Source: Methylocystis sp. ATCC 49242
Lineage (GTDB): Bacteria; Pseudomonadota; Alphaproteobacteria; Rhizobiales; Beijerinckiaceae
Assembly: GCF_000188155.2 (NCBI RefSeq)
Contig: NZ_KE124774.1
Coordinates: 1,742,356 to 1,806,355 of the forward strand
Direction of reading: 5' to 3'
Length of the DNA stretch: 64,000 nt
Each line of letters begins with the position of its first letter. Positions within the stretch are counted from its first letter, which is position 1. The notes beneath the pieces were generated by a model. It was given only the letters and a program-made list of their open reading frames with translations. It was not told where the DNA came from and did no database searches. Both the position numbers and the translations under genes were made by a program. Below, piece after piece: positions 17,444 through 25,165 of the stretch.

Positions 17444-18334
17444 TTACACGAGCTGACGCGCGAGGGCGAAAGCGTGACGGAAGTCGAGGCAGAGCGGCTT
17501 GTCGGAAGTGACCATCTGCTTGAAGAGGCCCGACTCCGCGCCGTATTTCACATTGCCGATGGCCAGCGCGCCGATGCCCAGCGCCCCATGCTCGGAAACG
17601 ACGACGCCGTTGTCGTGCAGGCCGCAGCCTTCGACGCCGAGCGGCGGCACGGCGTTCACGTCGGCGGCGATCAGCAGGCTCTTCGCCGCGTTGAGGTCGT
17701 GCTTCGACAAGACCTGCACGCCGGCGCGGGCGGCGCAGAGCGCGATCTCATGCTCGACGAGCAGCGCGCGCACCATTTCCGGCGAGCTGCCGTCAGCCGG
17801 CTTCACCTTGATGTTGAAGCGCTTGCACATTTCGTCGGCCTGCTTGGCGACGCGGTCGAGGCCGCTGTAGCCGACGATCGTCACTTCGGCGCCTTCCAGC
17901 GCAGCGATGACAGCCGAGGAATAGCCGACGACGCCCGTGGCGCCGTAAATCACGATCCGGGAGCCCTTCAGCTCGCGCTGCTTCTTGTCGCGCAGCACCT
18001 TCTCGACGCAGGCGACCATCGCGCCGGCCGTGGTGAAGGAGCCGTAGGGGTCGGCGAAGAGCGAAACCTCGAAGGGCTTGAGCAGCGCCTTCTGGGCGGC
18101 TTCGAGCATGTCGAGGGCGAGCACGGCGTCGCGGCCCGCGAAGAAAATGCCGGTCTTCAGCGCCGCGGAGGGCGCGCGCGAGAACATCGCGTCCTGCACG
18201 AGCGCCGTGACTTCATCGAGAGTGACGTTGGTGTAGGGAATCGCCGCATCATAACCGGCGTCGAGGGCCATGTTCACGTCGAAGGGGCTCATATGCTTCA
18301 ACGTGCTGAGCATGTGCAGAATTGCTTTGGCCAT
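17444..18334 (-). CDS. mtdB: NAD(P)-dependent methylene-tetrahydromethanopterin dehydrogenase
   Basis: Oxidises methylene-H4MPT, the Fae product, to methenyl-H4MPT with NAD(P)+. The 296-residue protein begins like MtdB (AILHMLSTLKHMSPFDVNMALDAGYDA) rather than MtdA, has the Rossmann loop GATGVVG at 131-137, and carries conserved FADPYGSFTT and ADVNAVPPLG segments. GGGGAAATTCC precedes the ATG. It is upstream of fae on the same strand, placing two consecutive steps of formaldehyde oxidation together. The next steps (mch, fhc) are not in the window. Confidence 0.95.
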   Translation of the reverse strand: MAKAILHMLSTLKHMSPFDVNMALDAGYDAAIPYTNVTLDEVTALVQDAMFSRAPSAALKTGIFFAGRDAVLALDMLEAAQKALLKPFEVSLFADPYGSFTTAGAMVACVEKVLRDKKQRELKGSRIVIYGATGVVGYSSAVIAALEGAEVTIVGYSGLDRVAKQADEMCKRFNIKVKPADGSSPEMVRALLVEHEIALCAARAGVQVLSKHDLNAAKSLLIAADVNAVPPLGVEGCGLHDNGVVVSEHGALGIGALAIGNVKYGAESGLFKQMVTSDKPLCLDFRHAFALARQLV

Positions 18335-18770
18335 GGAATTTCCCCAACCTTTCTGTCGTTTAAGCGTCGCGCCGCCGCAAACCGGCGGGCGTGGCGGGAG
18401 GACAGGCTCCGGCCCTGTCGTTTTTCGAAGATTCCGGGCCAGAAAGAACGGCGCGGCGCGGCGCGCCTCGCCCCGCCCGGAGCGACGACAGGCTTAGAAC
18501 CCAGAACGCCGCCGATGTCCAGAGGCGATTGCGGCTTCTCCGCAGGCTTTCCCGCTGTGGATTAACAAGGCATGACACAGATCAAGCCGCCCCGCCGGAC
18601 CCGCCCGGTTGACGCTCGCGGCCCTTTGCTCTTATAAGGCTCGCGAACAGGGCTCGGCGCTTTGAGCCGCGAGCCTTTTGCGTCGTTTTCACCCATCGTC
18701 GGCGGCGCGGGCGCACCTTGGTCCCTGCCCGCCGCGTGGACGAAGCCAAAGCGGATTGAAAGGAAGTTCC
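18335..18770. other. Intergenic region between mtdB and rpmB
   Basis: A 436-bp gap between divergent genes. It should hold the mtdB promoter on the reverse strand and the rpmB promoter on the forward strand (see 18609). Short open frames here are compositional and lack ribosome binding sites; nothing else was recognised. Confidence 0.5.
18609..18638 (+). promoter_or_regulatory. Sigma-70-like promoter for rpmB
   Basis: TTGACG (18609-18614) and TATAAG (18633-18638) are separated by 18 bp, a good match to a housekeeping promoter, and would give a leader of roughly 125 nt before the rpmB ATG. Prediction from consensus only. Confidence 0.5.
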
Positions 18771-19064
18771 ATGTCCCGGCGTTGCGAGCTGACCGGCAAG
18801 GGCGTGCAGACGGGTAATCTCGTCAGCCACTCCAATCGCAAGACGCGCACGCGTTTCCTGCCCAACCTCGTCAATGTGACGCTCGCCTCCGAGGCGCTCG
18901 CGCGTTCGGTGCGCCTGCGCATCTCGGCGGCCGCCCTGCGCTCGGTCGAGCACCGCGGCGGTCTCGACGCCTTCCTCGTGAAGGCGCGCGACGAGGAGCT
19001 TTCGCAGAACGCCCGCGTGCTGAAGCGCGAGATCGAGAAGAAGCAGAGCGCGGCCACCGCGTAA
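18771..19064 (+). CDS. rpmB: 50S ribosomal protein L28
   Basis: A large-subunit ribosomal protein of 97 residues with the typical start [29 protein letters not shown] and continued [20 protein letters not shown] segments, quoted here as separate parts of the N-terminal 55 residues. The ATG follows AAAGGAAGTTCC. A longer in-frame extension upstream is rejected because L28 homologues begin at this MSRRC. Its stop is immediately followed by the TTG start of the phosphatase gene. Confidence 0.95.
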   Translation: MSRRCELTGKGVQTGNLVSHSNRKTRTRFLPNLVNVTLASEALARSVRLRISAAALRSVEHRGGLDAFLVKARDEELSQNARVLKREIEKKQSAATA

Positions 19065-19616
19065 TTGCCTTCGATCATTCTGGTCCGACATGGCCCCGTC
19101 GCTGTCAAGGCGTCGGGGCTTTTCTCGTTTCGAGAGTTCTGCGCCTATATCGACGCCTATGAACGTGCCGGGATAGAGGCTGACGCCCTGCCGCCCGAAG
19201 AAGTTGCGCGACTCGTCGGCGGAGCAGCGACTGTCCTTGCGAGCGACGCGCCGCGTGTTTCGGAAACCCTGGCGCGGCTTGGCGTTACAGCCGATGTGAG
19301 CGAATCGGCCTTTCGGGAAGCGCCGCCGCTCACGCCGAATCTGCCGCTGAAACTTCCGGCGATCGCGTGGATGATCCTCGCGCGGGCGCGCGGAGAATTT
19401 TCCCCCGCGCTGGCCGGGGCGCGCGACGATCTGCGCAGCCGCGCCGGGCAATGCGCGGAACGACTGCTGGAAGCGTCGGCGCAGGGCGACGTCGCGCTCG
19501 TCGGCCATGGCTGGTTCAACCGCTATGTGGCGCGGACGCTGGCCGGTCGCGGCTGGCGGCAGACCGCAGGGCCGGGGTTTGACCGGCCGTGGGGGTATTT
19601 GATTTTCAGTCCCTAG
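19065..19616 (+). CDS. Histidine phosphatase family protein
   Basis: A 183-residue member of the phosphoglycerate-mutase-like superfamily. The catalytic LVRHGPV motif is at the N-terminus (His9), and the second histidine is His148 in LVGHGWFNRY. The only start that keeps the RHG motif is the TTG immediately after the rpmB stop, with no spacer; the ribosome binding site would lie inside the rpmB end (AAGAAGCAGAG), so translation is probably coupled. Substrate unknown. Confidence 0.8.
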   Translation: MPSIILVRHGPVAVKASGLFSFREFCAYIDAYERAGIEADALPPEEVARLVGGAATVLASDAPRVSETLARLGVTADVSESAFREAPPLTPNLPLKLPAIAWMILARARGEFSPALAGARDDLRSRAGQCAERLLEASAQGDVALVGHGWFNRYVARTLAGRGWRQTAGPGFDRPWGYLIFSP

Positions 19617-19735
19617 AAAAGCTCACGAGCCAGCTTGCGCCGCCCACCCGCTGCAGGGAGACTCGCCCCGCAAAGCGCGGTCCGGAAGGGGCAAATCTTC
19701 GGCGTCGACGCAGCGCCCTGCCCGACGGTCTCCGA

Positions 19736-19771
19736 CCGCCATACCTCCCTGCTTGCGGGGAGATATGGCGG
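19736..19771. repeat. Imperfect inverted repeat with CTCCC/GGGGAG arms
   Basis: A 15-nt arm (19736-19750) pairs with 19757-19771 with two mismatches around the loop GCTTGC. It lies between the convergent phosphatase and thrS genes. The CTCCC-GCTTGC-GGGGAG core looks like a dispersed palindromic element of alphaproteobacterial genomes; it may also act as a terminator. Confidence 0.45.
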
Positions 19772-19786
19772 CTCGAGACTCGAAGC

Positions 19787-21718
19787 CTAGGACCTCACGT
19801 CCGGCGGCGTCGCTTCCGCCGCCAGCTGCGCCAGCGCCTCGTCGATTCCCATCTGCGTCTGCTGCTGCGAGCCGAGACGGCGAATCGAGATCGTGCGCTC
19901 GGCCGCCTCCTTCTTGCCCGCGACGAGAAGCACCGGAACCTTGGCGAGCGAATGTTCGCGCACCTTGTAGGTGATCTTCTCGTTGCGCGCGTCGATGTCG
20001 ACGTTGAGCCCGAGTTTTCGCGCGGCGGCGGCAACCTCATAGGCGTAGTCGTCGGCCTCCTGCGTGATCGTGCAGATGACGATCTGCAGCGGCGAGAGCC
20101 ACAGAGGTAGATGGCCGGCGAAATGCTCGATCAGAATGCCGGTGAAGCGCTCGAGCGAACCGAACATTGCGCGGTGGATCATCACTGGAATCTTCTTGTC
20201 GCTGTCGGCGCCGATGTAGAAGGCGCCGAATCGCACCGGGAGGTTGAAGTCCACCTGCGTCGTGCCGCATTGCCATTCGCGGCCGATGGCGTCGCGCAGC
20301 GTATATTCGAGCTTCGGCCCGTAGAAAGCGCCCTCGCCTTCCTGAATGCTCGTCTTCAGCCCGCGTCGGGCAAGTTCGTCGAGCACCTTGCCGAGCGCGG
20401 CTTCCGCCTTGTCCCACGCCTCGTCCGAGCCGACGCGCTTTTCCGGGCGCGTCGAGAGCTTCACCACGACATCGTCGAAGCCGAAGTCGCGGTAGATCGT
20501 CAGGATGAGGTCGTTGATCTTCAGCGCCTCGTCCATGATCTGGTCTTCGGAGCAGAAGATATGCGCGTCGTCCTGCGTAAAGGCGCGCACGCGCATCATG
20601 CCGTGCAGCGCGCCGGAGGGCTCGTAGCGATGCACGACGCCGAATTCCGCGATCTTCACCGGCAGGTCGCGATAGGACTTCAGCCCGTTCTTGAAGATCT
20701 GCACATGGCCGGGGCAGTTCATCGGCTTCAGCGCGAAAATACGCTCGTCTTCCGTCTTGGTGACGAACATGTTCTCGCGATAGGTCTGCCAGTGGCCCGA
20801 CGTCTCCCACAGCGCGCGGTCGAGCACCTGCGGCGTGTTCACTTCCGTGTAGCCCGCCGCCTTCTGTCGCCGACGCATATAGGAGACGAGCGTCTGGAAG
20901 AGCGTCCAGCCTTTCGGATGCCAGAAAATCGCGCCCGGCCCCTCCTCCTGGAAATGGAAGAGATCCATCTCGCGGCCGAGGCGGCGGTGGTCGCGGCGCT
21001 CGGCTTCCTCCAGGCGATGCAGATAGGCGTCGAGTTCCTCCTGCGTGGCCCAGGCCGTGCCGTAGATGCGGCTGAGCATCGGCTTCGTCGAATCGCCGCG
21101 CCAATAGGCGCCCGCGACCTTCATCAGCTTGAAGGCCGTGCCAATCTTGCCGACCGAGGGCAGATGCGGGCCGCGGCAGAGATCGAGCCAATGGCCCTGC
21201 TTGTAAACGCTCAGCGGCTCGTCGGACTTGATGCTGTCGATGAGTTCGCCCTTGAAGGTCTCGCCCTTGGCGATGAACCAGGTCCTGGCGTGGTCACGAT
21301 CCCATTCCTCGCGCACGATGGGCGCGTCGCGCGCGACGATCTCCCGCATCTTCTTCTCGATCGCCGGCAGGTCTTCGAGCGTGAAGGGCTCGGCGCGATG
21401 GAAGTCGTAATAAAAGCCGTTCTCGATCACCGGGCCGATCGTGACCTGCGTGCCGGGATAAAGCTCCTGCACCGCCTCCGCCAGCACATGGGCGGCGTCG
21501 TGGCGAATGAGTTCCAGCGCGCGCGGGTCCTCGCGCGAGACGAACTCGATCTTCGCGTCCTGTTTGACAGGCTTCATCAGGTCGACCAGTTCGCCGTCGA
21601 GCGTCATGGCGACCGTGCGCTTGGCGAGGGAGGGGGAGATGCTCTTCGCGATGTCGAAGCCCGTGACGCCGGCTTCGAACTGACGGGACGCCCCGTCGGG
21701 GAATGTGACCGCAACCAT
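19787..21718 (-). CDS. thrS: Threonyl-tRNA synthetase
   Basis: Charges tRNA-Thr. At 643 residues it has all domains: TGS (1-60), editing domain with HDAAHVL (His73, His77), and class II catalytic core with the zinc cysteine Cys335 (MNCPGH), motif 2 region [16 protein letters not shown], and motif 3 ([11 protein letters not shown]), then an anticodon-binding domain starting near [22 protein letters not shown] precedes the ATG. It converges with the phosphatase gene. Confidence 0.97.
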   Translation of the reverse strand: MVAVTFPDGASRQFEAGVTGFDIAKSISPSLAKRTVAMTLDGELVDLMKPVKQDAKIEFVSREDPRALELIRHDAAHVLAEAVQELYPGTQVTIGPVIENGFYYDFHRAEPFTLEDLPAIEKKMREIVARDAPIVREEWDRDHARTWFIAKGETFKGELIDSIKSDEPLSVYKQGHWLDLCRGPHLPSVGKIGTAFKLMKVAGAYWRGDSTKPMLSRIYGTAWATQEELDAYLHRLEEAERRDHRRLGREMDLFHFQEEGPGAIFWHPKGWTLFQTLVSYMRRRQKAAGYTEVNTPQVLDRALWETSGHWQTYRENMFVTKTEDERIFALKPMNCPGHVQIFKNGLKSYRDLPVKIAEFGVVHRYEPSGALHGMMRVRAFTQDDAHIFCSEDQIMDEALKINDLILTIYRDFGFDDVVVKLSTRPEKRVGSDEAWDKAEAALGKVLDELARRGLKTSIQEGEGAFYGPKLEYTLRDAIGREWQCGTTQVDFNLPVRFGAFYIGADSDKKIPVMIHRAMFGSLERFTGILIEHFAGHLPLWLSPLQIVICTITQEADDYAYEVAAAARKLGLNVDIDARNEKITYKVREHSLAKVPVLLVAGKKEAAERTISIRRLGSQQQTQMGIDEALAQLAAEATPPDVRS

Positions 21719-21861
21719 ATTTGCCTCCTGACGCGCTCAATCGCCGCTGCAAACCGGCGTAAGTCGCTGTGGATGGAAGGCCGCGTTTTTAGCGCCCCGC
21801 GAGCGAGGGCGCAATTGCCCGGCCCCATCGCGCGGGCGCTCGGGGGCGGAGGAGTCTCCCG

Positions 21862-21894
21862 AAAAAAAGCCGCCGGCGAAACGCGGGCGGCTTT
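21862..21894 (-). terminator. Rho-independent terminator after the His-rich peptide gene
   Basis: On the reverse strand AAAGCCGCC pairs with GGCGGCTTT (9 bp, 11-nt loop), continued by a run of seven T. It begins 31 nt after the stop at 21926, so it terminates that gene before thrS. Confidence 0.75.
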
Positions 21895-21925
21895 CATTTT
21901 GTCTGGCGAATCGCGCGACCCGGCG

Positions 21926-22141
21926 TCAGTGAGAGCCCTCGAGATGAACGCCGTGGTGGTGGTGCTTGCCCCAGTGATAATCATGATGGTGGCGCCAATG
22001 CCTGTCATGGTGGCGCCCGTAGCCGTTGTGGCCGTGATGCTCGCGCATGTGCCGCTCATGCGTCGAGTGCCAGGCGAGAGCCTGACCCGACAGGACGACG
22101 ACGCTGGCGGCGGCGACGACGATGAACAGCTTGCGCACCAT
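21926..22141 (-). CDS. Histidine-rich small secreted protein, putative metal binding
   Basis: A 71-residue protein with a clear signal peptide (MVRKLFIVVAAASVVVLSGQ, cleavage after ALA) and a mature part of 48 residues containing 19 histidines, in clusters such as HHHDYHW and KHHHHGVH. There are no cysteines. The composition suggests binding of Cu, Ni or Zn in the periplasm, but no family is recognised. The ATG at 22141 follows GGGAGAAGGAAAT; a longer in-frame start at 22201 is less likely because it would bury the signal peptide. It has its own terminator and no operon partner. Confidence 0.75.
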   Translation of the reverse strand: MVRKLFIVVAAASVVVLSGQALAWHSTHERHMREHHGHNGYGRHHDRHWRHHHDYHWGKHHHHGVHLEGSH

Positions 22142-22596
22142 ATTTCCTTCTCCCGTTGTATGTCTGTTTCGGTCCGTTGCTGCAAAGACGACGGCCTTCA
22201 AACCGATCTAGAGCGGCGCTCTGTCACAATCGAGTGAAGTCGCAGTTGCGCCATTTTTCCTGCGGGCGTGGTGAATTTTCGGCGTTTACGTAAAGAAGCC
22301 TGCGATCTCGCGCGACGGTTTCGCCTGTCGGGGAACTTCGCTGCGTCGATCGCGCCGAATCCGGGCGCGCGCAAGCGGCGGCGCCATCACCACTGATCGC
22401 CAATCCGGCATGGGCCGGCGCGCGAAGGCTCTACGTGAAAATACTGCGACATTTCTTGTCGCGCGGAGTCGCTTCCCGCTCGCCCTTGCCGCCATATTTA
22501 ACATCGCAAGCGGCGAAAGACCCCGACCGGCCACGGCATGGCCGCAGGGGCGCACTTTCCCTACTGCAGTCGAGAAGAAGGCGTGATGCGGAAGAA
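22142..22596. other. Intergenic region between the His-rich gene and tRNA-Arg
   Basis: A gap of 455 bp on the 5' side of the His-rich gene. It should carry that gene's promoter and the 3' end of the tRNA transcript. Open frames present (for example 22286-22555, reverse) are Arg-rich, lack ribosome binding sites and resemble no family. Nothing else is supported. Confidence 0.4.
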
Positions 22597-22673
22597 TGGC
22601 GCGCCCGAAAGGATTCGAACCTCTGACCCCCAGATTCGTAGTCTGGTGCTCTATCCAGCTGAGCTACGGGCGC
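22597..22673 (-). tRNA. tRNA-Arg (anticodon ACG)
   Basis: A full cloverleaf reads on the reverse strand: acceptor stem GCGCCCG/CGGGCGC, D-loop GCTCAGCTGGATAGAGC, anticodon stem-loop CCAGA-CTACGAA-TCTGG with anticodon ACG, and T-loop GGTTCGAATCC. The discriminator is G and the 3' CCA is encoded (77 nt in all). It decodes CGU and, after A34 deamination, CGC and CGA. Confidence 0.95.
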
Positions 22674-22823
22674 CCTGTCGTCTCGTGACCGCCCCGGAGG
22701 CGGCGACGACATGCGCTCGTTTAACGGCAAGCGGCCCGATTGGCAATAGCGGTTTTGAATTTGGCCACACAACGCTTGCGCAGGGCGTTTTTGCGTTTAA
22801 GTAGAAGGGTCTAACCGGGATTC

Positions 22824-23594
22824 ATGATGGAAACTTTCATCTCGAATGGCGTCGAGATTGCGTATTCGGATTTCGAGCCCCTGACAGAAGATCGGCGCGA
22901 GCCCATCGTTCTCATTCACGGCTTCGCCTCCACCCATGCGGTGAACTGGATGTTCACCCAATGGGTGAAGACCCTGACCGAGGACGGCCGGCGCGTGATC
23001 GCCTTCGACAACCGGGGTCACGGGAGATCGCAGAAACTCTACGATCCGGCGCAATATTCGCTCGATATCATGGCGCAGGACGTGATCAACCTGCTCGATC
23101 ATCTCGCCATCGAGCGCGCCGATGTCATGGGCTACTCGCTGGGCGCGCGAATCGCCACGGTCATGAGTCTGGCGCATCCCGAGCGCGTGCGCGGGCTGGT
23201 TCTCGGCGGCATCGGCCAGTATCTCGTCGAGGACGCCGGCCTGCCGGGCGGTCTTGCGGAGGCCATGGAGGCCGAGCGCATCGAGGACATCGACAATTCG
23301 ATGCTCAAGATCTTCCGCGGCTTCGCCGAATCGACGCGCAGCGATCTCGCCGCGCTCGCCGCCTGCGTGCGTGGCGCGCGCAAGGCGATCGAGCCGTCGC
23401 TTCTCGCCCGGATCGAGAGCCCGGTGCTCATCTGCGTCGGAACGCGGGACGACGTGGCCGGCGATCCCGCGCCGTTGCAGCCCCTGTTCCGCAATGTGCG
23501 AATTTTCGACATTCCCGGCCGCGACCACAACCGCGCCGTCGGCGACCGCCTCTACAAGCAGGCGGTGCTGGAGTTCCTGTCGGCGCGCCCCTGA
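22824..23594 (+). CDS. Alpha/beta hydrolase
   Basis: A 256-residue alpha/beta hydrolase with an oxyanion region at IHGFAS, the nucleophile elbow GYSLGA (Ser105), the acid at GTRDD (Asp209/210) and His235 in GRDHNRAV, so the triad is intact. FDNRGHGRS at 61-69 is typical of small esterases and C-C hydrolases. No signal peptide, so cytoplasmic. The start is one of two adjacent ATGs (22824/22827). It lies 71 nt upstream of cysE on the same strand, an arrangement I recall in other Hyphomicrobiales; the substrate is unknown. Confidence 0.85.
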   Translation: MMETFISNGVEIAYSDFEPLTEDRREPIVLIHGFASTHAVNWMFTQWVKTLTEDGRRVIAFDNRGHGRSQKLYDPAQYSLDIMAQDVINLLDHLAIERADVMGYSLGARIATVMSLAHPERVRGLVLGGIGQYLVEDAGLPGGLAEAMEAERIEDIDNSMLKIFRGFAESTRSDLAALAACVRGARKAIEPSLLARIESPVLICVGTRDDVAGDPAPLQPLFRNVRIFDIPGRDHNRAVGDRLYKQAVLEFLSARP

Positions 23595-23665
23595 GGCCGG
23601 CGCGCCGGGCGGGATGATTTCGGGATAGAAAACCCCTATATAGCGGGCGCAAGAGGAGAGCCCGA

Positions 23666-24505
23666 ATGGCCGTCGACACCCGCGAACAATCCGCGAAAGT
23701 CATCGACTTCACGCAAGGGGACCCGATGCTCGCGCGGATGCGGCTCGAAGCGGAAGACGTGCTGCGCCGCGAACCCGAGCTTGGCGGCTTCATCCATCCG
23801 GCCGTGCTGGCGCAGGATTCCGTTGCGGGCGTGGTCACGCATCGCGTCGCCCAGCGGCTGGATCGCCCCGAGGCCTCCTACGCCGCGATCCGCCAGGCCT
23901 ATGAGGCCTGCCTCGCCCGCGACCCGTCGATCGCCGAGGCCTTTCGCGCCGATCTGCTCGCGGTGGTCGAGCGCGACCCCGCCTGCACGCGGCTGATCGA
24001 GCCGGCGCTCTATTTCAAGGGTTTCCACGCGCTTCAGACCTACCGGCTGGCGCATTGGCTGTGGAAGAACGGCCGCAGCGACTTTGCGCTGACCCTGCAG
24101 AGTCTCTCGTCGCAGATTTTTCAGACCGACATTCACCCCGCCGCCGTCATCGGCAAGGGCGTGTTCATCGACCATGCGACCGGCGTCGTCATCGGCGCGA
24201 CCAGCGTGATAGAGGACGACGTCTCGATGCTGCATGGCGTGACGCTGGGCGGCACCGGAAAGGCGCGCGGCGACCGGCACCCGAAGGTGCGTCGCGGCGT
24301 GCTGATCGGCGCCGGCGCGAAAGTGCTGGGCAATATCGAGATCGGCCGCTGCGCCATGATCGCGGCGGGTTCGGTGGTCCTTGACTCCGTGCCCGCAAAC
24401 AAGACTGTCGCAGGCGTGCCGGCGCGAATCGTCGGCGACTCGAAATGCGCCGAGCCGGCGCTGGCGATGGACCAGATGCTGGCGGTTCTGGACGCAGGGA
24501 TGTGA
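23666..24505 (+). CDS. cysE: Serine O-acetyltransferase
   Basis: Transfers acetyl from acetyl-CoA to L-serine, giving O-acetylserine for cysteine synthesis. The 279-residue protein has the N-terminal helical domain and a C-terminal left-handed beta-helix with hexapeptide repeats; catalytic residues are visible as His170 (FIDHATG), Asp155 (TDIHP) and His190 (MLHGVTLGG). GAGGAGAGCCCGA precedes the ATG. A putative membrane-anchored protein follows 15 nt downstream. Confidence 0.95.
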   Translation: MAVDTREQSAKVIDFTQGDPMLARMRLEAEDVLRREPELGGFIHPAVLAQDSVAGVVTHRVAQRLDRPEASYAAIRQAYEACLARDPSIAEAFRADLLAVVERDPACTRLIEPALYFKGFHALQTYRLAHWLWKNGRSDFALTLQSLSSQIFQTDIHPAAVIGKGVFIDHATGVVIGATSVIEDDVSMLHGVTLGGTGKARGDRHPKVRRGVLIGAGAKVLGNIEIGRCAMIAAGSVVLDSVPANKTVAGVPARIVGDSKCAEPALAMDQMLAVLDAGM

Positions 24506-24520
24506 GGGCGAGGGGTTAAC

Positions 24521-25117
24521 GTGAGCAGACTTCTTTTCGGCGCGGCGCTTTTCATCCTTTCGGCCGCGACTCTTTCGTCGCAACCCGCCCGCGCCGCCGG
24601 CTGGCATTACTATGATCCCGACTGCCCCATCGCGCTGGGCGAAAAGTCGATGAAATTCGTCGCCATGCAGCCGAAGAAGAACATCGACCGCGAATGCGTC
24701 GCCCTGCCCGACACCGGCCCGAGCGTCATCGTCCTCGACGCCTCGGACAATGAGCTGCGCGACATGAACTGGGACATTCGCATCCTGCGCAGCAAGGGGC
24801 CAAACGGCGAGGCCGACCCCGAGGCCGATGTCGTCGGGCGCCTGCCCGTGCAGAAATTCCGCAACGGGATGGTGAATTTCGATCAGGACTTCAAACAGCC
24901 CGGCAATTACGTGCTCTACGCGAAGCTCGTCAGCGACAATGGCGCCAAAAGCTACGAGGGCCGTCACCCCTTCTCCGTCGGCCTCATGACCGACGAGGAG
25001 TTCTACCTCTATATCGGCTTCGGCGTATTCGCCGTCGTCGCGGGCGGCGTCGCGTTCACAATGTGGCGGCAGGGGAAGCTGTTTTTCAGGATCCCGGATT
25101 TCTCGAAGCCGTCGTGA
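24521..25117 (+). CDS. Membrane-anchored periplasmic protein of unknown function
   Basis: A 198-residue protein I do not recognise. It has an N-terminal signal peptide (cleavage probably after ARA near residue 26), a soluble probably beta-rich domain of ~130 residues with two cysteines (DPDCP, DRECV) and conserved-looking Met/Tyr residues (KSMKFVAMQ, NYVLYAKL), and a single C-terminal transmembrane helix (LYIGFGVFAVVAGGVAFTMW) with a basic tail. This layout resembles AmoD/PmoD-type copper proteins of ammonia and methane oxidisers, but the resemblance is architectural only. The start is GTG at 24521 behind GAGGGCGAGGGG, 15 nt after cysE. Confidence 0.7.
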   Translation: MSRLLFGAALFILSAATLSSQPARAAGWHYYDPDCPIALGEKSMKFVAMQPKKNIDRECVALPDTGPSVIVLDASDNELRDMNWDIRILRSKGPNGEADPEADVVGRLPVQKFRNGMVNFDQDFKQPGNYVLYAKLVSDNGAKSYEGRHPFSVGLMTDEEFYLYIGFGVFAVVAGGVAFTMWRQGKLFFRIPDFSKPS

Positions 25118-25165
25118 TTGCGTTCTGCCCCCGCGGGAAGAACGCGCGGGCGCCTGTCGGGCGCC

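Noticed and set aside
17444-18334. Alternative assignment as mtdA
   Set aside because: The N-terminus (HMLSTLKHMSPFDVNMA) and NAVPPLG region follow MtdB, not MtdA.
20111-22237. 708-residue forward open frame opposite thrS
   Set aside because: Antisense shadow of thrS; the reverse strand protein has the expected aminoacyl-tRNA synthetase motifs.
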